Of a stretch of 50,945 nucleotides of DNA, positions 25,001 to 31,997 are shown in pieces (the stretch's first letter is position 1; each line of letters begins with the position of its first letter). Source of the DNA: an uncultured Muribaculaceae bacterium (GTDB taxonomy: Bacteria; Bacteroidota; Bacteroidia; Bacteroidales; Muribaculaceae). The translations under genes were made by a program, and so were the position numbers. Location of the stretch: assembly GCA_905233845.1 (NCBI GenBank), contig CAJOFH010000015.1, positions 1 through 50,945 of the forward strand, written 5' to 3'. The notes under the pieces were generated by a model. That model worked only from the letters and a program-made list of their open reading frames with translations, had not been told where the DNA came from and searched no databases.

Positions 25001-25618
25001 TTGCGATTCCACAAAGGCGCATTCTTGCTCGCCGAAGAGCTGGGCGTAGACCTACTTCCTGTGTTCCTGCATGGCGCTGGTGATGCGCTGTCGAAGAAAG
25101 AATTCATGCTTGAGCGTGGAACAATCACCATTGAGATTGGCAACAGGTTGGCTTATGGCGATACAAGAATGGGCGAAACGGCACGTGAGAAAACCAAGAG
25201 TTTCCACAAGCTATTCCTCAGCCATTATGAGGTAATGCGCAACAACCTTGAAGACAGCAATTACTGGTCAAACTTTGTAAAGCACCAATATCTTTACAAA
25301 GGCCATGATGTGCTCAGTCGTTGCAAGCGCAATCTGCGTAAGAGCTCCAACTACAACACACTGGTTGACAATGAACAGAACAAACATCTGGAGTCAATAT
25401 GCATTGAGCATTGTGGACAGGGCGAAATGGCTATGCTCTTTGCTAAAGTCAACCGCCACTGCCAAGTATATGCAGTCACAGGCGACAAAGAAGATTATGA
25501 ACTACTGACAAATATGGCATACTTGCCCGAGAATATGCATGTGATCTTTAACGAGCAAGGCGTGGCTCCCGCCTCGCTCAAGTGTGATAAAACCATTTCA
25601 CTCGACAAGAAATTATGA
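22073..25618 (+). CDS. MMPL/RND-type exporter fused to PlsC acyltransferase and a Rossmann-like tail
   Basis: This 1181-aa protein, starting at an ATGA overlap, has three parts. Residues about 1-850 are an MMPL/RND exporter with two sets of membrane segments, two periplasmic loops, and the conserved NYPLHYLDH and GQGDDYSIFITEG motifs. Residues about 875-1070 are a PlsC acyltransferase with H899-x4-D904 (NHQSHLD) and FPEGTR (965-970). Residues about 1105-1181 contain EHCGQGEMAMLFAK followed by VYAVTGDKEDYELL, similar to the first strands of a SAM-type Rossmann fold. It could load and export the polyene lipid in one machine. An upstream ATG at 22004 is inside the glycosyltransferase gene and is less likely. 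Confidence 0.9.
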   Translation: MTRFFIAIHDFLVNHKLTAAVIALLLCGGAIFLALHVNYQEDISKFLPQNANSKIYSDLYQDIMHQNRIAILFHPTDSTCADNQELMVSAMDKLCDNLSLHAQDYGIEVQGQFDDSQVDNVLDFVTQNYPLFLSDADYNRIDSLLANPNFINEQLEEDKRLLQLPSAGILTRTLGEDPLHLFSPVIKRLESFQVASKFTMVDNHIMEEDGRFGMIYVTTCETSSESKNNDRLVDYLEQEIHKVENEKVIVSMIGAPAISVGNARQIKRDSLIAMAIAVTIILLLLLLHYRRLSEIMWIIISISFGWLMALAGLSLFHDEVSMIVLGMGSVIIGIAVNYPLHYLDHLLDVKSRRQALAEMTVPLLIGNITTVSAFLCLVFLDAEALRNLGLFGSLILIGTILFVLVFLPLYASKSRKHATGLKLSLSMPQLNSRVKRHCFIVAMCLITAVLLWFSFKTSFDSNIQHINYMTEQQQDDLERIATSVDQAQVYAVAQGNTLQEALKNNESLQHNIAIATADDSVKVHGVSNFLPNTERRQERIAKWQLFWSNRSEQLIASLKSKAVSQGFSNEAFEPFYSLLSSNPQTCVDKDFEPLLKALNGSFVIKKDGKVNIVTFLSLKNQENENTLKNKLRSQSQGSYIFSGKDLGNELVTMLSNNFNYIGFVCGFVVFIFLLLSFGRIELTFVSFLPLAVGWIWILGLMYLLGVQFNIVNIILATFIFGQGDDYSIFITEGLIFENAYGKKRLHEFSNSVLLSAIIMFVGIGSLIVAKHPALRSLAVVTLIGMFTVVIMTYYLPPLVFRWLTSIHGERRKMPITLQSFTYSMGSMLYFLTMSSMVLQPYTWLYFKIKGWNDKSKENYHKLLQSISKFVVNHTPGVKVNVVNNVNEAFDRPAVLVCNHQSHLDLMCLMSLTPKIVFFTNEWTWNNPFYGNVIHRAEYMTVTKGYESNIPKLKDLVRRGYTIAVFPEGTRSPESKILRFHKGAFLLAEELGVDLLPVFLHGAGDALSKKEFMLERGTITIEIGNRLAYGDTRMGETAREKTKSFHKLFLSHYEVMRNNLEDSNYWSNFVKHQYLYKGHDVLSRCKRNLRKSSNYNTLVDNEQNKHLESICIEHCGQGEMAMLFAKVNRHCQVYAVTGDKEDYELLTNMAYLPENMHVIFNEQGVAPASLKCDKTISLDKKL

Positions 25619-27111
25619 AAAAGCGATGTGTGATAATAGGTGCTGGATTAGGCGGGCTCTCATGCGGAGTGATTCTTGCTAAGAATGGCTATGACGTGAC
25701 GGTGCTAGAGCAAAACCACCAAACGGGTGGCTGCTTACAGTGTTTCTATCGTAAAGGCACTAAGTTTGAGACAGGCATGCACTTCATTGGCAGCACCAAA
25801 CCTGGACAAAACCTTCACAAACTCCTTAATTATCTCGAAGTTATTAATGATATCACTCTGAGTCAGCTTGATCCAGATTGTTATGAGACATTCTCTTTCC
25901 AAGGCAACCGTTTTGAGTTTGCCACAGGCAAAGATGCGTTTATCGAGAGTTTATCCCAGCATTTCCCACGCGAGAAAGACAACATAACACGCTATTACAA
26001 TCTCATTGAGCGCATCTCGAATGCCTCATCACTTCACAGCCTTGACGTAAGTCACAACGATGTGGCAATGAGCACCAAATACCAACTCTGCTCTATCAAC
26101 GAGGTACTCGACAGCCTCACAAATGATGAGATGCTAAAGAACGTGCTGTGTGGAGAGAATCCACTCTTTGCCGCCGAGCGCTTTAAGACACCGTTCTCGT
26201 CGCATGCTTTCATCCTTGACTTCTACAACCAAAGTGCCTTCAGAGTGCAGGGTGGCAGCAATGCCATCTCGTTGTCGCTTGAAAACACTTTAACACGTCA
26301 TGGTGGACGCGTTCTCACTCGCTGCAAAGTGACAAAGATACATTGCGACACCACTCAAGCCACTGCGGTAGAGACCGCAAGCGGTGAAACGATACCTGCC
26401 GACATCGTTATCGCCAATATACACCCATCTCGACTCATAGAGCTTGTAGACAGTCCTCTCCTGCGCCCTGCCTACCGCAAACGTATGTCTCAACTCCCCG
26501 AGACCGTGGGGTGTTTTAGCGTATACTTGAAGTTCAAGGCTGAAAAGCAACCTTATTACAACTACAACTTTTATGGATATGACCAGATGTCGCCGTGGGA
26601 TTGCGAGAAATATGTTGCCAGCAACTGGCCTCGTGGCTACCTATATATGCACATGAACGAGCATCCTCATCAGCAATGGGCCAGCAGTGGCGTGATATTG
26701 TCATATATGAACTTTGCCGATGTAGCACAATGGTTTGGCACCCATGTAGGACATCGTGGCGAAGACTATGAGCTGTTCAAAAAAGAGAAAGCTGAGAAGC
26801 TCATCAATCTTGTCGCTCGTGACATGCCAGAGCTCAAAGACTCAATTGAGCGTTATTACACCTCGTCACCTTTGACCTATCTTGACTACACCGGCACCGA
26901 GAAAGGCGCTATGTATGGTGTGGCAAAAGACATTAACATGGGCATGTCGAGTCGCGTGCATCATCGTACAAAAGTCTCTAACCTACTTCTCACTGGCCAG
27001 AACATCAACTCACATGGCATATTGGGCGTACTTGTGGGAAGTATCGTGACCTGTTCAGAATTCCTAGGGGAGAATGAGATATTAACACAAATCAAGAATG
27101 CTAATGAATAA
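25615..27111 (+). CDS. FAD-dependent oxidoreductase, retinol-saturase/phytoene-desaturase type, copy 1
   Basis: This 498-aa protein begins CVIIGAGLGGLSCGVILAKNGYDVTVLEQN, a dinucleotide-binding GxGxxG fold, followed by TGGCLQCFYRKGTKFETGMH. The C-terminal block LLLTGQNINSHGILGVL is typical of the phytoene dehydrogenase/retinol saturase superfamily. It likely acts on the conjugated polyene or on a carotenoid-like group. It overlaps the MMPL gene by 4 nt and the next homologue by 8 nt. Confidence 0.87.
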   Translation: MKKRCVIIGAGLGGLSCGVILAKNGYDVTVLEQNHQTGGCLQCFYRKGTKFETGMHFIGSTKPGQNLHKLLNYLEVINDITLSQLDPDCYETFSFQGNRFEFATGKDAFIESLSQHFPREKDNITRYYNLIERISNASSLHSLDVSHNDVAMSTKYQLCSINEVLDSLTNDEMLKNVLCGENPLFAAERFKTPFSSHAFILDFYNQSAFRVQGGSNAISLSLENTLTRHGGRVLTRCKVTKIHCDTTQATAVETASGETIPADIVIANIHPSRLIELVDSPLLRPAYRKRMSQLPETVGCFSVYLKFKAEKQPYYNYNFYGYDQMSPWDCEKYVASNWPRGYLYMHMNEHPHQQWASSGVILSYMNFADVAQWFGTHVGHRGEDYELFKKEKAEKLINLVARDMPELKDSIERYYTSSPLTYLDYTGTEKGAMYGVAKDINMGMSSRVHHRTKVSNLLLTGQNINSHGILGVLVGSIVTCSEFLGENEILTQIKNANE

Positions 27112-28627
27112 GAAAGTCATCATATTGGGAGGTGGACTCGGTGGCTTGTTCACAGGAGCTTTGCTGGCTCGCGAAGGCTATCAAGTCACTGTTATTGAGA
27201 AGAACAAAACAATTGGTGGCGGTCTACAGATGTTCTCTCGACATGGTATCGACTTTGAGACTGGGATGCACATGCTTGGTGGTCTGAGGCCTGGTGGCTC
27301 AATAAGAAAGATTTGCGAATATTTGGGCATAGTATCGCAACTCGATATCAAGCCCACCGACCATGATTGCATGGACTCCATCACCTATCTGAGCGACGGT
27401 ATGACCTATCGCATCCCTGAAGGTCGTGAAAACTTCATCGCTTACCTTGCACAGCATTTTCCGCATCAAGCGAGCCAAATCAAAGCTTACGTTGACAAGG
27501 TTTACGAGTTGAGCGAGGAGGTGGACCTGTTTTACCTTAGACACGAAGACGGCAACATCTTCAACCATAGCGAAATGTTTATGTGGCCAGCAAACGAGCT
27601 TATAGCTCACTTCATCGATGACGAGCGGCTGCGCGACTTGCTCGCCTACATGAATCCCATGTATGGCGGTGTGGAGAACCACACTCCGGCCTTTGTTCAC
27701 GCACTCATCAACGTGCTCTACATAAACGGCACCGACCGCTTTGCAGGTGGCAGCCAGCAGCTTGCCTACGCACTTGCCAAGGTTATAACCAATCATGGTG
27801 GAGAGGTTAAAAAAGGCGAAAAAGTGAAACGTGTCGTTGTCGATGCCGATAAGCAGGTAGAGAGAATCATCACAAACAAGGGCAATGAATATGTTGGTGA
27901 CGCCTATGTGGCCTCATTCCATCCTTGCGCATTGCTTGAAGTGATTGACGATGAGGCTTTCTCCAAGGCCTACAAGAACCGAATCATGAATGCGCCAAAT
28001 AGCTACTCCACATTCAGTGTATTCATCTCATTTAAGCCCGAATCATTCCCATATATCAACCACACATGCTATTTTCAGGACGATTATGGTTCGGTGTGGA
28101 AGCATAGCGACTATGATGCAGTTACCTGGCCACGTGGATTTATGTATATGACATCTCCTGAGCACAATCAAGGCAAATGGGCTTCTAAGATGATTATCAA
28201 TAGTATCATGAAGTTTGATCAAGTGGAACAATGGCGCGACACCACCACAGGCAAGCGTGGTGAGGACTATGAGCATTGGAAGCAAGAGCACATCACCAAA
28301 GTGTTGCAAAGACTTGAGCAGCTACAACCAGGCATTGGTGAGTGCATCGACCATGTCACTGCTTCGTCGCCACTAACAATTCGTGATTACTATAACGTGA
28401 AAGATGGTGCCAACTATGGCTTCAGGAAAGACTGCAAAAACATTGCCCTAACACAGCTATCGGTCTTCACCAAGGTAAAGAACCTCTTCCTTACAGGTCA
28501 ATGTATCAACTTGCACGGCATTTGTGGTGTTCCTCTCACTGCCATCAATACCGTTGAGGCCATTGAACGCTCACACGACATAATCGACCGAATCAATAAC
28601 CACTATCAGTCGCTTAACAAGACATGA
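27104..28627 (+). CDS. FAD-dependent oxidoreductase, retinol-saturase/phytoene-desaturase type, copy 2
   Basis: This 507-aa tandem paralogue of the preceding gene begins KKVIILGGGLGGLFTGALLAREGYQVTVIEKN and has IGGGLQMFSRHGIDFETGMH and NLFLTGQCINLHGICGVPL at the same places. An ATG at 27098 is also possible; 27104 gives the usual short N-terminus. Two adjacent copies suggest either a heterodimer or two separate redox steps. It ends 4 nt inside the esterase-like gene. Confidence 0.87.
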   Translation: MNKKVIILGGGLGGLFTGALLAREGYQVTVIEKNKTIGGGLQMFSRHGIDFETGMHMLGGLRPGGSIRKICEYLGIVSQLDIKPTDHDCMDSITYLSDGMTYRIPEGRENFIAYLAQHFPHQASQIKAYVDKVYELSEEVDLFYLRHEDGNIFNHSEMFMWPANELIAHFIDDERLRDLLAYMNPMYGGVENHTPAFVHALINVLYINGTDRFAGGSQQLAYALAKVITNHGGEVKKGEKVKRVVVDADKQVERIITNKGNEYVGDAYVASFHPCALLEVIDDEAFSKAYKNRIMNAPNSYSTFSVFISFKPESFPYINHTCYFQDDYGSVWKHSDYDAVTWPRGFMYMTSPEHNQGKWASKMIINSIMKFDQVEQWRDTTTGKRGEDYEHWKQEHITKVLQRLEQLQPGIGECIDHVTASSPLTIRDYYNVKDGANYGFRKDCKNIALTQLSVFTKVKNLFLTGQCINLHGICGVPLTAINTVEAIERSHDIIDRINNHYQSLNKT

Positions 28628-29514
28628 AACGTATCACGACTATAGTACTACTCTACACTACGCTTGTGGTTAGCATTTTAGCGCAACCGCGAGTTATACA
28701 CATCTGGCACGGTACGTCAATCGACAAAGAGGACGTGACGCTCACCGCCTACATACCCAAGCACCCCAATGGAATAGCAATAATAGTATGCCCCGGTGGC
28801 AGTTATCACTGGCTAGACATCAGCACCGAGGGACAACATGTGGCTCAAAGGCTGAACGAACATGGAATCACGGCCTTTGTGCTCAAGTATCGCGTGGCAG
28901 GTATCGCAGCTTTTGTCACCCATTATCGCGTGGCAGGCGGTGGTAACCGTTTTCCCGATATGCTACAGGACTTGCAACGTTCCATACAACTAGTAAGAGC
29001 AAATTCAAGGAGTTACGACATCGACCCTGAGCGCATAGGTGTGATGGGATTCTCAGCGGGTGGTCACATGGCACTGATGGCAGCAGTATTTGGCTCAGAC
29101 AATTATCTCGAGCGACTGGGCATCAGCTGCAAGGTATCGCTTGCCCCAAACTTTATAGCTCCTATCTATCCTGTGGTGTCGATGGTAGACCCGTGTACTC
29201 ATGGCCGCTCACGCCGTGGCATCATGGGCGAGAACAAGGTTGGGAACCAGCAACTACGCACCATGCTCTCAATGGAGCTACAAGCAAGCAAAATCCAATG
29301 TCCAGTGTTCATGGTCAACTGTGTTGACGATCCCATCGTCGACTATCATAACTCGGTTCTAATGGATGTGGCCATGACGACTTGCGGAGTGCCACACCGC
29401 TATCTTCAGTTCAAGACTGGCGGTCATGGCTTTGGTGCCACGCCCTCCAAGACCAGTCCAGAGGCTGCTACATGGTTCACCACATTCATACAATGGATAA
29501 ATACATTAAAATGA
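28624..29514 (+). CDS. Exported alpha/beta hydrolase (acetyl-esterase-like)
   Basis: This 296-aa protein has a signal peptide (MKRITTIVLLYTTLVVSILA). The hydrolase features are the oxyanion block VCPGGSYHWLD, the nucleophile GFSAGGH, an Asp in NCVDDPIVDYHNS and the His in KTGGHGFG, as in the BD-FAE/acetylxylan-esterase-type family. It sits inside the pigment operon between the FAD enzymes and the ligase. Residues about 85-107 contain an in-frame tandem duplication (AFVLKYRVAG then AFVTHYRVAG). Its substrate could be a pigment ester or a deacylation product; this is inferred. Confidence 0.83.
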   Translation: MKRITTIVLLYTTLVVSILAQPRVIHIWHGTSIDKEDVTLTAYIPKHPNGIAIIVCPGGSYHWLDISTEGQHVAQRLNEHGITAFVLKYRVAGIAAFVTHYRVAGGGNRFPDMLQDLQRSIQLVRANSRSYDIDPERIGVMGFSAGGHMALMAAVFGSDNYLERLGISCKVSLAPNFIAPIYPVVSMVDPCTHGRSRRGIMGENKVGNQQLRTMLSMELQASKIQCPVFMVNCVDDPIVDYHNSVLMDVAMTTCGVPHRYLQFKTGGHGFGATPSKTSPEAATWFTTFIQWINTLK

Positions 29515-29523
29515 CATACTGCT

Positions 29524-30843
29524 ATGACTAAAGATATTGAGTTTCAACCACAAGAAGTCATAAAAACATTTCAAGATCATAAACTGTGTGAGGCGCTCTC
29601 CTACTTGAATGAGAAATCGCCATACTACAAACGTTTTTTTGACAAGTGCCACATCAACATCAGCAAGATAACAAGCATTGAAGACCTCGTCGACATTCCC
29701 TTCACCGAGAAAAAAGACCTGCAACTCTTCAACGAAGACTTCCTGTGCGTACCACGTGAAAAGGTGATAGACTACATCACCACAAGTGGAACGTTGAGCG
29801 ACCCTGTCACCTTTGGGTGCACCGAGAAGGACTTGCAGCGCCTTGCCTACAATGAGAAGAAGAGCTTCATGTGCGCAGGTTTGCGACCTGGAAACATTTT
29901 GCAACTGATGACCACAATCGACAAGCGCTTCATGGCTGGATTAGCCTATTTCTTAGGCATCCGTGAATTGGGAGCATCAATCATACGCGTGGGTAATGGA
30001 ATTCCTGAACTACAATGGGACACCATTCAGCGCATCAAACCCGACAGCATCATGTGTGTGCCATCATTCATACCTAAAATCATCCAATATGCCGAGGAAC
30101 ATGGCATCGACTACCGTAACTCAAGCGTAAAGAAGATAATAGGTATTGGCGAGGGATTGCGCAACCAAGATTTCTCGCTCAACTTACTAGGAAAACAGAT
30201 TAAGTCGAAGTGGAATGTGGAACTCTATGCCACCTATTCCAGCACCGAAATGGGCGCGACGTTCAGCGAATGCGAGTATGGCATGGGTGGTCATGTGCAT
30301 CCTGAGCTGATTATCGTCGAGATTATTGGTGAGGACAACATGCCAGTGCACGACGGCGAGATTGGCGAAGTTGTGGTTACCACACTTGGTGTGGAGGGTA
30401 TGCCACTGCTCAGGTTCCGCACCGGCGACATGTGCGCAAAGATTGTAGACCAGTGCAAGTGTGGCCGCTACAGCTATCGACTCACGCCCCTTGTAGGACG
30501 CAAGAACAACATGATAAAGCTTAAAGGCACTACCCTTTATCCACCTGCCATCAACGATGTTCTCGACAACACCAACTATGTTCAGAACTATGTGGTCTAC
30601 GTACGCAACTCCGAGTCAGGAACCGACGAGGTGGTGGTAAAAGTAGGTCTTAACGAAGATATCATAAACACTCACCCCACCCTCTCGAAGCATCCTGAGC
30701 GAGTGGTGAGCGAACTCAAGAACCGTTTCCGTGCCCACTTACGCGTAGCTCCCATCGTTGAGGTGTGCTCTGTTTCTGAGATACAAAAAATCAACTTCCC
30801 CCCAAAAACACGTAAACCAATAAAATTCATTGACCAACGATAG
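29524..30843 (+). CDS. AMP-dependent aryl-acid ligase (phenylacetate-CoA-ligase-like)
   Basis: This 439-aa adenylate-forming enzyme has ITTSGTLSDPVTFGCTEKD (P-loop-like core), YATYSSTEMGATFSECEY, and LRFRTGDMCAKI (motif with the ATP-binding Asp), matching the PaaK-like subgroup. It is a good candidate to activate p-coumarate made by the ammonia-lyase at 4523-6037 and load it on ACP or CoA. A signal-free cytosolic enzyme fits. Alternative aryl acids are possible. Confidence 0.87.
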   Translation: MTKDIEFQPQEVIKTFQDHKLCEALSYLNEKSPYYKRFFDKCHINISKITSIEDLVDIPFTEKKDLQLFNEDFLCVPREKVIDYITTSGTLSDPVTFGCTEKDLQRLAYNEKKSFMCAGLRPGNILQLMTTIDKRFMAGLAYFLGIRELGASIIRVGNGIPELQWDTIQRIKPDSIMCVPSFIPKIIQYAEEHGIDYRNSSVKKIIGIGEGLRNQDFSLNLLGKQIKSKWNVELYATYSSTEMGATFSECEYGMGGHVHPELIIVEIIGEDNMPVHDGEIGEVVVTTLGVEGMPLLRFRTGDMCAKIVDQCKCGRYSYRLTPLVGRKNNMIKLKGTTLYPPAINDVLDNTNYVQNYVVYVRNSESGTDEVVVKVGLNEDIINTHPTLSKHPERVVSELKNRFRAHLRVAPIVEVCSVSEIQKINFPPKTRKPIKFIDQR

Positions 30844-30856
30844 AACATTATAAGAC

Positions 30857-31990
30857 ATGAAACCTTACGACAAAGAATTTGATGACATCAGACCGTTCTA
30901 TGACAGTGAACTTCCTGCTGCGATGAAACGCATAATCGATGCCGAAGCTTTCCCACTTATCGCCTCATGGGTGTTCCCTGGAAAGGACCTGAAAGAGGTG
31001 AAACAACTGATGCTATCGTTTGACAACATCGAGCAATTTCAAAGAGATGTGATGATTCCTGTCAACAAGCAAGTTATCAAACGCTCCATCGATGAATTCA
31101 CATTTCATGGTCTGGAGAGGATAAACCCTAAAAAGCAGTACCTATTTGTTAGCAACCATCGAGACATTATGCTTGACGCCTGCCTGTTGAACTACATACT
31201 ACTCTCCAACGGCTATCACACCACCCAAATAACCTTTGGAGCCAATTTGATGTATCCTGGAGTGGTCACCGACATCGGCAAATGCAACAAGATGTTCAAG
31301 GTAGAGAGAGGTGGTAAAATGAGAGACTTTTATCTGTCGTCACTCTTGCTGAGCAAGTACATCAGGAGTACTATCATCGAACAAAAAGAGAGTGTGTGGA
31401 TTGCGCAGCGCAACGGTCGAACCAAAGACGGCATAGACCGCACCGAGCCAGCCTTGATCAACATGTTCTCGATGAGCGAGAAATATGACAAAATACTGTC
31501 TCTTAGCGAGCTCCACATCATACCCTTGAGCATCAGCTACGAGTGGGAATGTTGCGACATCCTCAAAGCCATTGAACTTTACGAGAGCCGCCATGAGCGA
31601 TATGTCAAGAAGCCTGGCGAAGACCTCAACAGCATACTCACTGGAGTGCTTCAGCATAAGGGAAAAGTAAACTTCACCTTCTGTCCTGAGATTACCGAAG
31701 CCGAGTTACGCAAATATGAGAACTACACCAAGAAAGACTATTTCAGAGAAGTGGCGGCGCTCATCGACCAGCGCATCAACAGTGCATATATGCTCACTCC
31801 AAACAACTATATCGCCCATGACATTCGCTACGGTCAGCGCAAATACTCTAAGTTCTACACACAAGAGCAATATGACCGCTTTGTAGAGCATGCCAAGGAG
31901 CTTTACGAATATGATGTTGACGAGCCCAGCGTGCTCATGGACATCTTCTTAGGCATATATTCTAACCCGATCAACAGCAAACAGAAATAA
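30857..31990 (+). CDS. Acyltransferase (PlsC-like) of the pigment cluster
   Basis: This 377-aa protein has FVSNHRDIMLDACLLNYIL, the His-Asp block of glycerol-3-phosphate/1-acyl-glycerol-3-phosphate acyltransferases, here with the spacing NHRDIMLD. WIAQRNGRTKDGIDRTEPAL plays the part of the FPEGTR segment. A similar acyltransferase is widespread in Bacteroidota. It is the third acyltransferase domain in the cluster. It probably esterifies the pigment or builds its lipid anchor. It ends 7 nt before the next gene. Confidence 0.82.
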   Translation: MKPYDKEFDDIRPFYDSELPAAMKRIIDAEAFPLIASWVFPGKDLKEVKQLMLSFDNIEQFQRDVMIPVNKQVIKRSIDEFTFHGLERINPKKQYLFVSNHRDIMLDACLLNYILLSNGYHTTQITFGANLMYPGVVTDIGKCNKMFKVERGGKMRDFYLSSLLLSKYIRSTIIEQKESVWIAQRNGRTKDGIDRTEPALINMFSMSEKYDKILSLSELHIIPLSISYEWECCDILKAIELYESRHERYVKKPGEDLNSILTGVLQHKGKVNFTFCPEITEAELRKYENYTKKDYFREVAALIDQRINSAYMLTPNNYIAHDIRYGQRKYSKFYTQEQYDRFVEHAKELYEYDVDEPSVLMDIFLGIYSNPINSKQK

Positions 31991-31997
31991 AAAACTC

